In this document: positions 7,343 through 12,751 of the stretch, piece after piece
Layout: each line of letters starts with the position of its first letter
Position numbering within the stretch: position 1 is the first letter of the stretch
NCBI GenBank assembly: GCA_030146365.1
Contig: JASLBU010000141.1
Span: forward strand, 1 to 12,789
DNA: 12,789 nt
Direction: 5' to 3'
Source: Candidatus Limnocylindria bacterium
GTDB taxonomy: Bacteria; Chloroflexota; Limnocylindria; QHBO01
Position numbers and translations under genes: made by a program
The notes under the pieces: generated by a model
Told to the model about the DNA's origin: nothing
Database searches by the model: none
The model's input: only the letters and a program-made list of their open reading frames with translations

Positions 7343-7900
7343 TCAGTCCGCGGCGTCCTCGTAGAAGACGCAGTCGCCGAACTGACCGGTCAGGCACAGG
7401 TCGTTCGCGTACCCGGAGTCGAGGTGGACGCCGCCGCGCAGCTCGCATCGGGCGACCGTGCCTTCCTGCTTCATCAGTGTGCGCATCAGCTGCGGCGCCT
7501 GGATCGGGATGCGGCCCTTCGGTCCGTGCGTGAGGTAGAAGTTGGGGCAGTGATGGCGCCGCGGCTTCGAGTAACCGAGCGGCATGCCGCGTCGCCCGAC
7601 GTGGACGGTCATCGGCTCGGAGGTGCCGGCGAAGCGCTTCTCGGCGATCACGCAGCGCCCCGGCTCGCAGTCCTTGTCGTTGTGGCAGCAGGCGCGGGCG
7701 GGACCGATGCCCTCGACGGCCCAGAGCTCCCAGCACGGCCGGCGGAGAATGAACGCCGGGCACCGATAGCGGATGGTCAGGTCGCAGTTCTCGACCTCCC
7801 AGCACATGGTGCGCCGGTCACCGCCGCGCCGGTCCGGGGCGAAGGGATCCTGCGCCTCCCGGCGATCGGTCCCGCCTCGGCGTTCCGTCTTGATGATCAC
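7343..7900 (-). CDS. Cys-rich protein of unknown function with paired CWE motifs
   Basis: A 185-residue soluble protein that I cannot assign to a function. The N-terminus has two Arg/Asp-rich segments (RRGGTDRRE near 8-15 and DRRGGDRR 23-30) like the linkers often seen beside PilZ-type signalling domains. There are twelve cysteines: 33, 39, 47, 56, 71, 72, 78, 83, 118, 152, 169 and 177. Residues 33-58 form CWE-C-CPA-CWE, resembling the Cys/Trp 'two-CW' modules of bacterial signalling proteins (from memory). The spacing suggests metal binding or an iron-sulfur cluster. The second half has HHCPNFYL and RGGVHL-SGY-LCLTGQFGDC. No signal peptide or membrane helix is seen. The start is GTG 7900, with GGAGG 13 nt upstream. 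It is 4 nt from folC and follows trxA after 98 bp. Confidence 0.85.
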   Translation of the reverse strand: MIIKTERRGGTDRREAQDPFAPDRRGGDRRTMCWEVENCDLTIRYRCPAFILRRPCWELWAVEGIGPARACCHNDKDCEPGRCVIAEKRFAGTSEPMTVHVGRRGMPLGYSKPRRHHCPNFYLTHGPKGRIPIQAPQLMRTLMKQEGTVARCELRGGVHLDSGYANDLCLTGQFGDCVFYEDAAD

Positions 7901-7927
7901 GTGGTCGGGGTACCCTCCTCGTCACCG

Positions 7928-7933
7928 AGTGTA
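7928..7933 (-). promoter_or_regulatory. Candidate -10 box for the Cys-rich protein/fol cluster
   Basis: TACACT on the minus strand (7933-7928) lies 27 nt before GTG 7900, with the GAGGAGGG ribosome site between. A TTGCCA at 7945-7940 is only 6 bp away, too close to be its -35. The box may give the folate cluster its own transcription apart from trxA, but support is thin. Confidence 0.25.
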
Positions 7934-7998
7934 GTGGCTTGGCAATACGAGCCCGGCGCAGAGGCACCGGCCGCATCGCGGCGAGGACGGCCCCGCAA

Positions 7999-8331
7999 TC
8001 AGGAGAGGAACTGGCTGAGCCGCTCCTCCATGACCTCCTGGGGCATGTAGCCGACCAGGCGGGCGGCCTCGCGGCCGTTCTGGAACACGATGAGGGTCGG
8101 GATGCTGAAGATGCTGTAGCGCATCGCCAGCTGCTGGTTTTCGTCGGTGTTGACCTTGGCCGTGCTCATCTTCTCGCCGTGCTTGTCGCCGAAGCTCTCG
8201 ACGACCGGCGAGACGAGCCGGCAGGGTCCGCACCAGGGAGCCCAGAAGTCCACGAGGACCGGCTTGTCGGCATGGAGGACCTCCGAGTCGAAGGTCGTCT
8301 CGTCGACCGTGATCGGGGCGGTGGTGGCCAT
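7999..8331 (-). CDS. trxA: Thioredoxin
   Basis: A 110-residue thiol-disulfide oxidoreductase of standard length, cytoplasmic (no signal peptide). The active site is W33-C34-G35-P36-C37, preceded by the usual VDFWAPWCGPC strand-turn. The cis-proline is P78 in FSIPTL, and the C-terminal part ends in the helix EVMEERLSQFL. It reduces protein disulfides using thioredoxin reductase, which is not in this window. The ATG at 8331 fits the family start; a GGAGG lies 14 nt upstream, rather far. It follows pknB on the same strand after 79 bp and precedes the 12-cysteine protein, which could be a redox client, though only proximity supports that. Confidence 0.97.
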   Translation of the reverse strand: MATTAPITVDETTFDSEVLHADKPVLVDFWAPWCGPCRLVSPVVESFGDKHGEKMSTAKVNTDENQQLAMRYSIFSIPTLIVFQNGREAARLVGYMPQEVMEERLSQFLS

Positions 8332-8373
8332 GTGAGTGAGGATTGCCTCCAGGGTTTCGCGAGCGTCACGGCC

Positions 8374-8379
8374 ATCCTA
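8374..8379 (-). promoter_or_regulatory. Candidate -10 box for trxA
   Basis: TAGGAT (minus strand 8379-8374) fits the TAnnnT pattern in the 79-bp gap after pknB and would start a leader of about 36 nt that includes the GGAGG site. No recognisable -35 was found. Confidence 0.3.
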
Positions 8380-8393
8380 GCACCGGGATTCGG

Positions 8394-8410
8394 ACGCGCG
8401 TGACGCGCGC
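8394..8410 (-). terminator. Weak hairpin directly after the pknB stop
   Basis: Just after the pknB stop, GCGCGCG (8410-8404 on the minus strand) can pair with CGCGCGT (8400-8394) around a TCA loop, including one G-U pair. There is no T-run, so it may be a pause or attenuation site or chance in GC-rich DNA. Confidence 0.2.
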
Positions 8411-10096
8411 TCAGCCGCTCGGGACGGGCGGCGGCGGCAGCGTCGGCACCGGCGTGGGCGGCGGCGTCGGCAGTGGCGTCGGGACGGGCGTCGGGACGGG
8501 CGTAGGTGTGGGCGTCGGTGTCGGTGTGGGCGTCGGTGTCGGCGACGGCGTCGGTGACGGAGTGGGGCCCGTGCTGATGACCAGGTCCACCTGGCTCTCC
8601 GGCTGGACGTCCACGCCCTCGGCCGGGTTGCTGGTGATGACCGAGCCGGCCGGGATCTCCGGGTCGGGTTCGCGCGTGATCGAGCCGACCAGGAGATCGA
8701 GCCGTTCGAGCGTCGCCCTCGCCTGCTCCTCCGTCTGGCCGCGCAGCCGGGGCACCGGGATGTCCTCGGCGCCGCTGGAGACGAAGGCGACGAGCGTCGA
8801 GCCGTCGGCCACCTGCGACCCGCTGCCCGGCTCGCAGCGCACCACGCGTCCCTCATCGACGGCGGAGGACGCTTCCTCCTGCACGTCCAGCGTGAGACCG
8901 AGCTCGGCCGCCTGCGTGCGCAGCGTGGTGAGGGCCACATCCTCGCAGTCCGGAACCGTGAGCTGGCTGACGGTGGGCGACGGCGTCGCCTCAGGCGGCC
9001 CGCCAAGGAGCTGGACGCCCAGGAAGCCGATCGCGCCGAGCAGCACGATGCCCAGCAGCACGAGCAGCCAGATCCACCACGGCTGGCCCTCGTCGCGCTG
9101 CTCGCGGTAGGGCGCAACGCGCCGGGGCGGAGGTGCCACCGGCACTCGATCGGCCGGCCGCGTCACGCGTGGCGGGACGTAGAGAGTCGGCTCACCGGCT
9201 GCCGGCGTGCTGGCGGCGGTGGGCGTCACGGCGGCAGCGCCCGCGGCAGGGAGAGCGTCCGGGTTCCGCCGCCAGACGCGGAGGGCCTCGGCGAAGGCGC
9301 CCGCGTCCGGGAAGCGGTCACCCGCCTCCCGGGCCAGCCCGCGCATCAGGATCGCCTCGAGCCCGGCCGGCACCTCGTGCCCGAGGTCGGACGGCCGGGA
9401 CGGATCCTCGGTCAGCCGCTTGAGCGCCACCGCCGCCGCGGAATCGGCCTCGAACGGCCGCCGCCCGGTGAGCATCTCGAACAGGACGATGGCGAGCGCA
9501 TACACGTCGGAGGCGCCGGTGACCTCGTCCCCACGAGCCTGCTCGGGGCTGAAGTAGTGGACGGATCCCAGCGTCGTGCCCGTGACGGTCATCGACGCCT
9601 CAGCGACGGCGCGGGCGATGCCGAAGTCGGTCACCTTCACGTCGCCTTCGTCGGTGATGAGGATGTTGCCCGGCTTCACGTCACGGTGGACGATGCCCTT
9701 GCGGTGGGCGACCTCGAGCGCGCTGGCCACGCCGATGGCGATGCGGACCGCATCCTCGGTCGACAGTGCGCCGCGGTCGCGCAGCACGGTCGAAAGGTCG
9801 CGGCCCTCGACCAACTCCATCACGATGTACTGGTCTCCGTCCACGCCGTCGGTGCCGTAGTCGTAGACGTTGACGATGTTCGGGTGCGAGAGGCCGCCGG
9901 CGGAGCGCGCCTCCTGCTTAAAGCGGGCGGCGAAGCCGGGGTCGGAGCTGAACTGGGGCCGCAGGAGCTTGACGGCCACCTCGCGGTCGAGCTGCTCGTC
10001 GACCGCGCGCCAGATCGTGGCCATGCCGCCCTCGCCCAGCGGGGCGATGAGCCGGTAGCGGCCGCTGATGAGCCGGCCCATCATCTGGAACGCCAT
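8411..10096 (-). CDS. pknB: PknB-type membrane Ser/Thr protein kinase with two PASTA domains and a Pro-Thr tail
   Basis: A 561-residue eukaryotic-like kinase of the cell-wall-sensing type. The kinase domain (about 14-275) has the glycine loop GEGGMA 21-26, K43 in AVKLL, HRDVKPGN 137-144, DFG 157-159, activation-loop threonines T170 and T172, and SPE 183-185; it is an intact RD kinase. A Pro/Ala-rich juxtamembrane region leads to a membrane helix at about 340-362. Outside are two PASTA domains (about 375-442 and 445-510), which in relatives bind muropeptides or lipid II. Residues 511-561 are a Pro-Thr/Pro-Ser/Pro-Val repeat, unusual because PASTA domains normally close the protein. ATG 10096 has GGAGG 4 nt upstream; ATG 10084 and 10081 are alternatives. 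galU ends 46 bp upstream, so co-transcription is likely. Confidence 0.96.
   Translation of the reverse strand: MAFQMMGRLISGRYRLIAPLGEGGMATIWRAVDEQLDREVAVKLLRPQFSSDPGFAARFKQEARSAGGLSHPNIVNVYDYGTDGVDGDQYIVMELVEGRDLSTVLRDRGALSTEDAVRIAIGVASALEVAHRKGIVHRDVKPGNILITDEGDVKVTDFGIARAVAEASMTVTGTTLGSVHYFSPEQARGDEVTGASDVYALAIVLFEMLTGRRPFEADSAAAVALKRLTEDPSRPSDLGHEVPAGLEAILMRGLAREAGDRFPDAGAFAEALRVWRRNPDALPAAGAAAVTPTAASTPAAGEPTLYVPPRVTRPADRVPVAPPPRRVAPYREQRDEGQPWWIWLLVLLGIVLLGAIGFLGVQLLGGPPEATPSPTVSQLTVPDCEDVALTTLRTQAAELGLTLDVQEEASSAVDEGRVVRCEPGSGSQVADGSTLVAFVSSGAEDIPVPRLRGQTEEQARATLERLDLLVGSITREPDPEIPAGSVITSNPAEGVDVQPESQVDLVISTGPTPSPTPSPTPTPTPTPTPTPTPVPTPVPTPLPTPPPTPVPTLPPPPVPSG
8414..8566. repeat. Low-complexity hexanucleotide-type repeat encoding the PknB Pro-Thr tail
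   Basis: About 150 bp of near-repeats of GGCGTC, GGTGTC and GTGGGC (+ strand) with a 6-bp rhythm, each unit encoding Pro plus Thr, Ser or Val on the minus strand. The core at about 8485-8565 is most regular. Third-position variation shows that it is selected as protein or has drifted, not a fresh expansion. Units of 6 bp can expand or contract without frameshift. Confidence 0.8.
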
Positions 10097-10142
10097 CGAT
10101 CCTCCGTGTGGCCGGTGGTCCGGCTGCGGCCGGCGGCGGGCC

Positions 10143-11015
10143 TCAGTCTCGCAGGTCGAGTCCGCGGATGTAGCCGCGGAACTCGTCGGCCAGATCGGAT
10201 TCCAGCGCCACGGCCACGTTCGCCTTCAACCAGCCGAGACGTGTCCCGGCATCATGCCGCGTCCCGTCGAACTGGTAGCCGAAGACCGGCTGCTCCTTGA
10301 TCAGGCCCCGGATCGCGTCGGTCAGCTGAATCTCGCCCCCGGCGCCTCGGGGCGTCTGCTCGAGGACGTCGAAGATCTTCGGCGTCAGGACGTAGCGGCC
10401 GAGCACCGCGAGGTCGGAGGGCGCCTCTTCCACCGCGGGCTTCTCGACGAGGTCGCGGATCTCCACCAGCCGGCCCTCCTGGCGCAACGGATCGACGATC
10501 CCGTACCGCGTCACGTCGGCGGGCTCTACGCGCTGGATGGCCACCACGGGGCCGCGATGCGCGATGTGCGTATCGATGAGCTGCTTCGTCACCGGGTCCC
10601 CGGAGCGGTTGATCATCACGTCGTCCGAGAGGAGGACGGCGAACGGTTCCTCGCCTACCAGGTCCTTGGCCATCAGCACCGCGTGGCCGAGGCCGAGCTG
10701 CTCGCGCTGGTGAACGAAGGCGACCGTGCCGAACTCGCTTATCCGCCGGATCGTGCGCAGCATCTCGATGTCGCCGCGCTCCTCCAGCCAGCGCTCCAGC
10801 GACGCGTTGGAATCGAAGTGGTCCTCGATCGCGCTCCGCCCGGTGGCGATCACGATGATGATCTGATCGATTCCGGAGGCTGCCGCCTCCTCGACCGCGT
10901 ACTGGATGATCGGCCGGTCGACCAGCGGCATCATCTCCTTCGGGAGTGCCTTCGATGCCGGGAGGAAGCGGGTGCCGAAGCCGGCAGCGGGCAGGACGGC
11001 CTTTCTGACGCGCAC
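10143..11015 (-). CDS. galU: UTP-glucose-1-phosphate uridylyltransferase
   Basis: A 290-residue cytoplasmic enzyme making UDP-glucose from UTP and glucose-1-phosphate for envelope polysaccharides, glycolipids and sugar conversion. The signature PAAGFGTRFLPASKALPKEM lies at about 9-28. Further motifs are LVDRPIIQYAVEEA 31-44, QLGLGHAV 106-113, LSDD 129-132, RYGIVDP 170-176, LVEKP 189-193, GGEIQLTDAI 226-235 and the RHDAGTRLGWLKA stretch. The frame stays open to 11168, but GTG 11015 is chosen: the family N-terminus starts there, AAGGAG (11034-11029) sits 13 nt upstream, and the extension would cover its own promoter. It is the first gene of the long minus-strand block. Glucose-1-phosphate thymidylyltransferases are related, but the motif set favours GalU. 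Confidence 0.94.
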   Translation of the reverse strand: MRVRKAVLPAAGFGTRFLPASKALPKEMMPLVDRPIIQYAVEEAAASGIDQIIIVIATGRSAIEDHFDSNASLERWLEERGDIEMLRTIRRISEFGTVAFVHQREQLGLGHAVLMAKDLVGEEPFAVLLSDDVMINRSGDPVTKQLIDTHIAHRGPVVAIQRVEPADVTRYGIVDPLRQEGRLVEIRDLVEKPAVEEAPSDLAVLGRYVLTPKIFDVLEQTPRGAGGEIQLTDAIRGLIKEQPVFGYQFDGTRHDAGTRLGWLKANVAVALESDLADEFRGYIRGLDLRD

Positions 11016-11117
11016 GATGATCAGGCAGCTCCTTGATACGGGGTTGGATTCGCGGCGCAGCGCGAGGCCGCAGAAGCGCGCAGCAGAGCCGCGGTTGAGT
11101 TCGTCACAGGGGACGCC

Positions 11118-11123
11118 AGTATA
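11118..11123 (-). promoter_or_regulatory. -10 box for galU
   Basis: TATACT on the minus strand (11123-11118) is a close match to consensus and would give a leader of about 95 nt carrying the AAGGAG ribosome site of galU. No good -35 is seen 16-18 bp upstream. It lies 40 bp from, and back to back with, the -10 of the divergent 145-residue gene. Confidence 0.45.
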
Positions 11124-11163
11124 GCAATCGGCGTTGCAGGGACCCGTCCGGAGGCCCGGACGG

Positions 11164-11169
11164 TACAAT
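11164..11169 (+). promoter_or_regulatory. -10 box for the 145-residue protein gene
   Basis: TACAAT (11164-11169) lies 10 nt before ATG 11180, so the transcript would have a leader of only a few bases or none, and no Shine-Dalgarno sequence is visible. A TTGCAG at 11134-11139 is 24 bp upstream, too far to be a standard -35. Confidence 0.45.
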
Positions 11170-11179
11170 CGCGCCGCCG

Positions 11180-11617
11180 ATGTTCAAGTCACTCGCTCGC
11201 ACGTTCAGGGGGCCGAGCCGCGATCCGCGGATGGCCTACATCAGCCGGCCGCTTCCCCGCGACCTTCTCGACGAGGATGTCGTCGCAGCGCTCGAGCTGG
11301 CCCTCGCCGAGAATGCTAACCCGGCCTACCTGCCGGAGACCCTGGGGCCGGCCCTGAAGCAGGTCACCGGCCGCGAGTTCCAGGTGATGGACCGGTCGGT
11401 TCGGGACGTGACCGGTGCGTTCAGCAAGACGCTGGTGATGATCCGGGACGGCGATGTCGGCTCCTGGCCGGGCTACGCGGCGATGTCGTACCCGCTCCTC
11501 GCTCCGTCCCCGAAGACAGAGCAGACGCGGGCGGCGATCGCGTCCGCCGACGGCGACGAGCAGCCTTCCGGCCCGAAGCCGGGCTGGGCGCCACCGCCCC
11601 CGGTCCAGCGCCGCTGA
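11180..11617 (+). CDS. Conserved-looking hypothetical protein, 145 residues
   Basis: I do not recognise this protein. It is soluble, without a signal peptide or membrane helix. Residues 1-18 are basic (MFKSLARTFRGPSRDPR). Residues 19-107 look folded, with an acidic helix LLDEDVVAALELALAE, then LPETLGPALKQVTGREFQVMD and a strand FSKTLVMIRDGDVGSWPGYAAM. Residues 108-145 are polar and proline-rich, ending PPPPVQRR, and are probably disordered. Evidence that it is real: a -10 box 10 nt upstream, folded-protein amino-acid use and a 1-nt stop/start overlap (TGATG) with a zinc-ribbon gene. It is divergent from galU. The pairing with a zinc ribbon hints at a nucleic-acid or regulatory role, but this is only context. 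Confidence 0.75.
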   Translation: MFKSLARTFRGPSRDPRMAYISRPLPRDLLDEDVVAALELALAENANPAYLPETLGPALKQVTGREFQVMDRSVRDVTGAFSKTLVMIRDGDVGSWPGYAAMSYPLLAPSPKTEQTRAAIASADGDEQPSGPKPGWAPPPPVQRR

Positions 11618-11796
11618 TGGGCCGCCAGAACGTGCCGCGCGACCAGTGGCTGGAGCTCGGATATGAGTGCCCGCACTGCGGCGAGCAGCTCACCGAGAAG
11701 GACGTCTACTCGTGGCGCCCCGTCCCGGAGGATCCCAAGCTGCTGCTCATCTGGTGCCCGGACTGCGGCGACCGGGTCGAGATCAATCACATCTGA
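11617..11796 (+). CDS. Small zinc-ribbon protein, 59 residues
   Basis: A short gene running from ATG 11617 to TGA 11794-11796. The protein has two CxxC knuckles, C18-P-H-C21 followed by G, and C47-P-D-C50 followed by G, 25 residues apart. This is the layout of a zinc ribbon that binds one Zn2+ through four cysteines. Between them is a strand-rich segment (YSWRPVPEDPKLLLIW), and the end is RVEINHI. The start overlaps the previous stop by 1 nt (TGATG), so translation depends on the upstream gene. Zinc ribbons of this size bind nucleic acid or act as protein-contact modules; this sequence alone does not say which. No other domain is present. Confidence 0.82.
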   Translation: MGRQNVPRDQWLELGYECPHCGEQLTEKDVYSWRPVPEDPKLLLIWCPDCGDRVEINHI

Positions 11797-11912
11797 AGTC
11801 GGCGAAAGCCGCAACGCGAGGTGGGCGAGCGGTCGTTCTGCGGTGCCCCGAACGCAGCCTGCTCATCCGCGCCGACATCGCCGGGGACTGACCGCGCCGT
11901 CCTGCGGTTGGG

Positions 11913-11989
11913 TGGTGCCCCCAAGGGGATTCGAACCCCTGATCTCCACCTTGAAAGGGTGGCGTCCTAGGCCTCTAGACGATGGGGGC
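11913..11989 (-). tRNA. tRNA-Glu (anticodon UUC)
   Basis: The minus strand folds into a full cloverleaf of 77 nt. The acceptor stem GCCCCCA pairs with TGGGGGC over 7 bp; the D arm contains GTCTAGAGGCCTAGGAC, typical of tRNA-Glu. The anticodon stem CCACC/GGTGG holds the loop CTTTCAA with anticodon TTC. The T arm AGGGG-TTCGAAT-CCCCT is perfect. The discriminator is A (11916), and CCA is encoded at 11915-11913. The layout closely matches the Escherichia coli tRNA-Glu as recalled. No nearby rRNA or second tRNA is present. Confidence 0.97.
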
Positions 11990-11997
11990 GGGCGCTC

Positions 11998-12003
11998 ATC
12001 GTA
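11998..12003 (-). promoter_or_regulatory. Candidate -10 box of tRNA-Glu
   Basis: TACGAT (minus strand 12003-11998) lies 8 nt before the mature 5' end of the tRNA, so transcription would begin almost at the mature end with very little 5' leader. It sits between the tRNA and the stop of the upstream membrane-protein gene (12029). No strong -35 is seen. Confidence 0.4.
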
Positions 12004-12028
12004 GCAGCGACCGCGCTGACCGGAGGCG

Positions 12029-12340
12029 TCAGCCGAGGAAGAACAGCAGCACCAGGATCAGCAGCCCGGCCAGGGCGACGGCCGCGACCAACGCCATCAG
12101 CCCCCCGCCGATCGCGATGACGAGGGATTGCCCCGCCCGCCGGCTGCGCGCGGCGCGGCTGCCCCAAGTCCAGCCCTGCGAGTAGAGGAACAGGCCGATG
12201 AGGGCACCGATGCCTCCCGCTGCGAGCAGCGCCAGCACGGAGAGGTCGGAGTTGCGTCCCAGAAGCGCAAGCGCCGTGAGGCCGCCGGCGATGATCAGCC
12301 CAACGAGGCCGATGACCGCGTTGCGCAGCAGGGGATGCAT
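12029..12340 (-). CDS. Small integral membrane protein, three predicted helices
   Basis: A 103-residue protein with hydrophobic stretches at about 8-28, 33-53 and 72-102, separated by a short polar turn and a basic loop (GSRAARSRRAGQS, about 60-72). The positive-inside rule puts that loop in the cytoplasm. I do not recognise a family. ATG 12340 is chosen because the sequence before it is the promoter: a TAGAAT -10 box lies only 7 nt upstream and there is no ribosome site. The minus-strand frame continues to 12766, but that extension is antisense to the KGG gene and polar. The gene is divergent from the KGG-repeat protein and ends 39 bp before the tRNA-Glu 5' end. Confidence 0.75.
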   Translation of the reverse strand: MHPLLRNAVIGLVGLIIAGGLTALALLGRNSDLSVLALLAAGGIGALIGLFLYSQGWTWGSRAARSRRAGQSLVIAIGGGLMALVAAVALAGLLILVLLFFLG

Positions 12341-12360
12341 CGGCCGGATTCTACCGGCCG
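12341..12360. promoter_or_regulatory. 20-bp palindrome centred on the -10 box of the membrane-protein gene
   Basis: CGGCCGG (12341-12347) and CCGGCCG (12354-12360) are perfect inverted 7-mers flanking ATTCTA, which read on the minus strand is TAGAAT, a good -10 hexamer. The -10 ends 7 nt before ATG 12340, so the transcript should be leaderless. A repressor bound to the palindrome would cover the -10 and start site. Because CGGCCG is itself palindromic and the DNA is GC-rich, chance is possible. Confidence 0.45.
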
Positions 12361-12363
12361 CCC

Positions 12364-12383
12364 GGCGGCTCGGCGGAGCCGCC
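12364..12383. repeat. Perfect 8-bp inverted repeat with 4-nt loop in the divergent region
   Basis: GGCGGCTC (12364-12371) and GAGCCGCC (12376-12383) pair perfectly around GGCG. It covers the place where the -35 of the membrane-protein promoter would be and is upstream of the divergent KGG gene. It may be a second operator or a hairpin; there is no T-run on either side. Confidence 0.5.
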
Positions 12384-12481
12384 CGAGTGCCACCGATTCG
12401 GTGGTGTGGCGGTACGGTTCTTGCTTCCCTGCTCGGCGAGAAACCATCGCCATTCCACCACGCAGCGAGAGGAGGCGCCCC

Positions 12482-12751
12482 ATGGCTGAGCGCTCGAGCG
12501 CCGACCAGGCCGGCGCCCCCAACGAAGGCAACATGAGCGTCCGAGAGGCAGGACGCAAGGGCGGCAAGACGACCCGCGCCCGGTACGGAGCGGAGTTCTT
12601 CCAGGAGATCGGCGCGAAGGGCGGCAAGGCCGTGAGTGAGAGGTATTCCAACGAGCACTTCCGCGAGATCGGCCGCAAGGGTGGCCGACGGGTGGCCGAG
12701 CTCATCGCTCGGGCAAAGGGGATGGACGAGGAGGAGCGTCAGCGCGAGTAG
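12482..12751 (+). CDS. KGG-repeat stress protein (YciG/GsiB-like)
   Basis: An 89-residue, very hydrophilic protein with three KGG motifs exactly 20 residues apart (K26, K46, K66), each in the context (I/A)G-x-KGG and with aromatic positions RYG-EFFQ and RYSNEHFR between them. Such KGG repeats define small stress-induced proteins (YciG in Escherichia coli, GsiB in Bacillus, plant Em-like LEA proteins) tied to desiccation, acid or general stress. The protein has no membrane segment and ends in a charged tail (MDEEERQRE). ATG 12482 is fixed by GGAGG (12471-12475) 6 nt upstream; the frame stays open back to 12128, but only through the antisense gene and the promoter region. The divergent neighbour is the small membrane protein. 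Confidence 0.9.
   Translation: MAERSSADQAGAPNEGNMSVREAGRKGGKTTRARYGAEFFQEIGAKGGKAVSERYSNEHFREIGRKGGRRVAELIARAKGMDEEERQRE

Noticed and set aside
5920..7533. Plus-strand 537-codon frame opposite folC and folP
   Set aside because: Its sequence is the Arg/Pro/His-rich pattern of an antisense frame and folC and folP are clear on the other strand.
7928..7945. TTGCCA and TACACT as a -35/-10 pair upstream of the Cys-rich gene
   Set aside because: The spacing is 6 bp, far below the 16-18 bp needed; only the -10 was kept, at low confidence.
8413..8570. Repeat array that might be CRISPR or a variable-number tandem repeat locus
   Set aside because: Units are 6 bp, imperfect and in frame, and encode the Pro-Thr tail of PknB; there are no spacers.
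10111..10124. GCCGG-TGGT-CCGGC hairpin between galU and pknB as a terminator
   Set aside because: A 5-bp stem with no T-run in GC-rich DNA; the 46-bp gap and common strand favour read-through.
11016..11168. N-terminal extension of galU to base 11168
   Set aside because: It would cover the TATACT promoter and the AAGGAG ribosome site, and the GalU family begins at the GTG at 11015.
11134..11169. TTGCAG and TACAAT as a full promoter of the 145-residue gene
   Set aside because: The spacer is 24 bp, too long for a normal housekeeping promoter; only the -10 was kept.
11800..11811. CGGC-GAAA-GCCG hairpin 3 nt after the zinc-ribbon stop, as a terminator
   Set aside because: The stem is only 4 bp and no T-run follows; a GNRA loop makes it worth noting but not calling.
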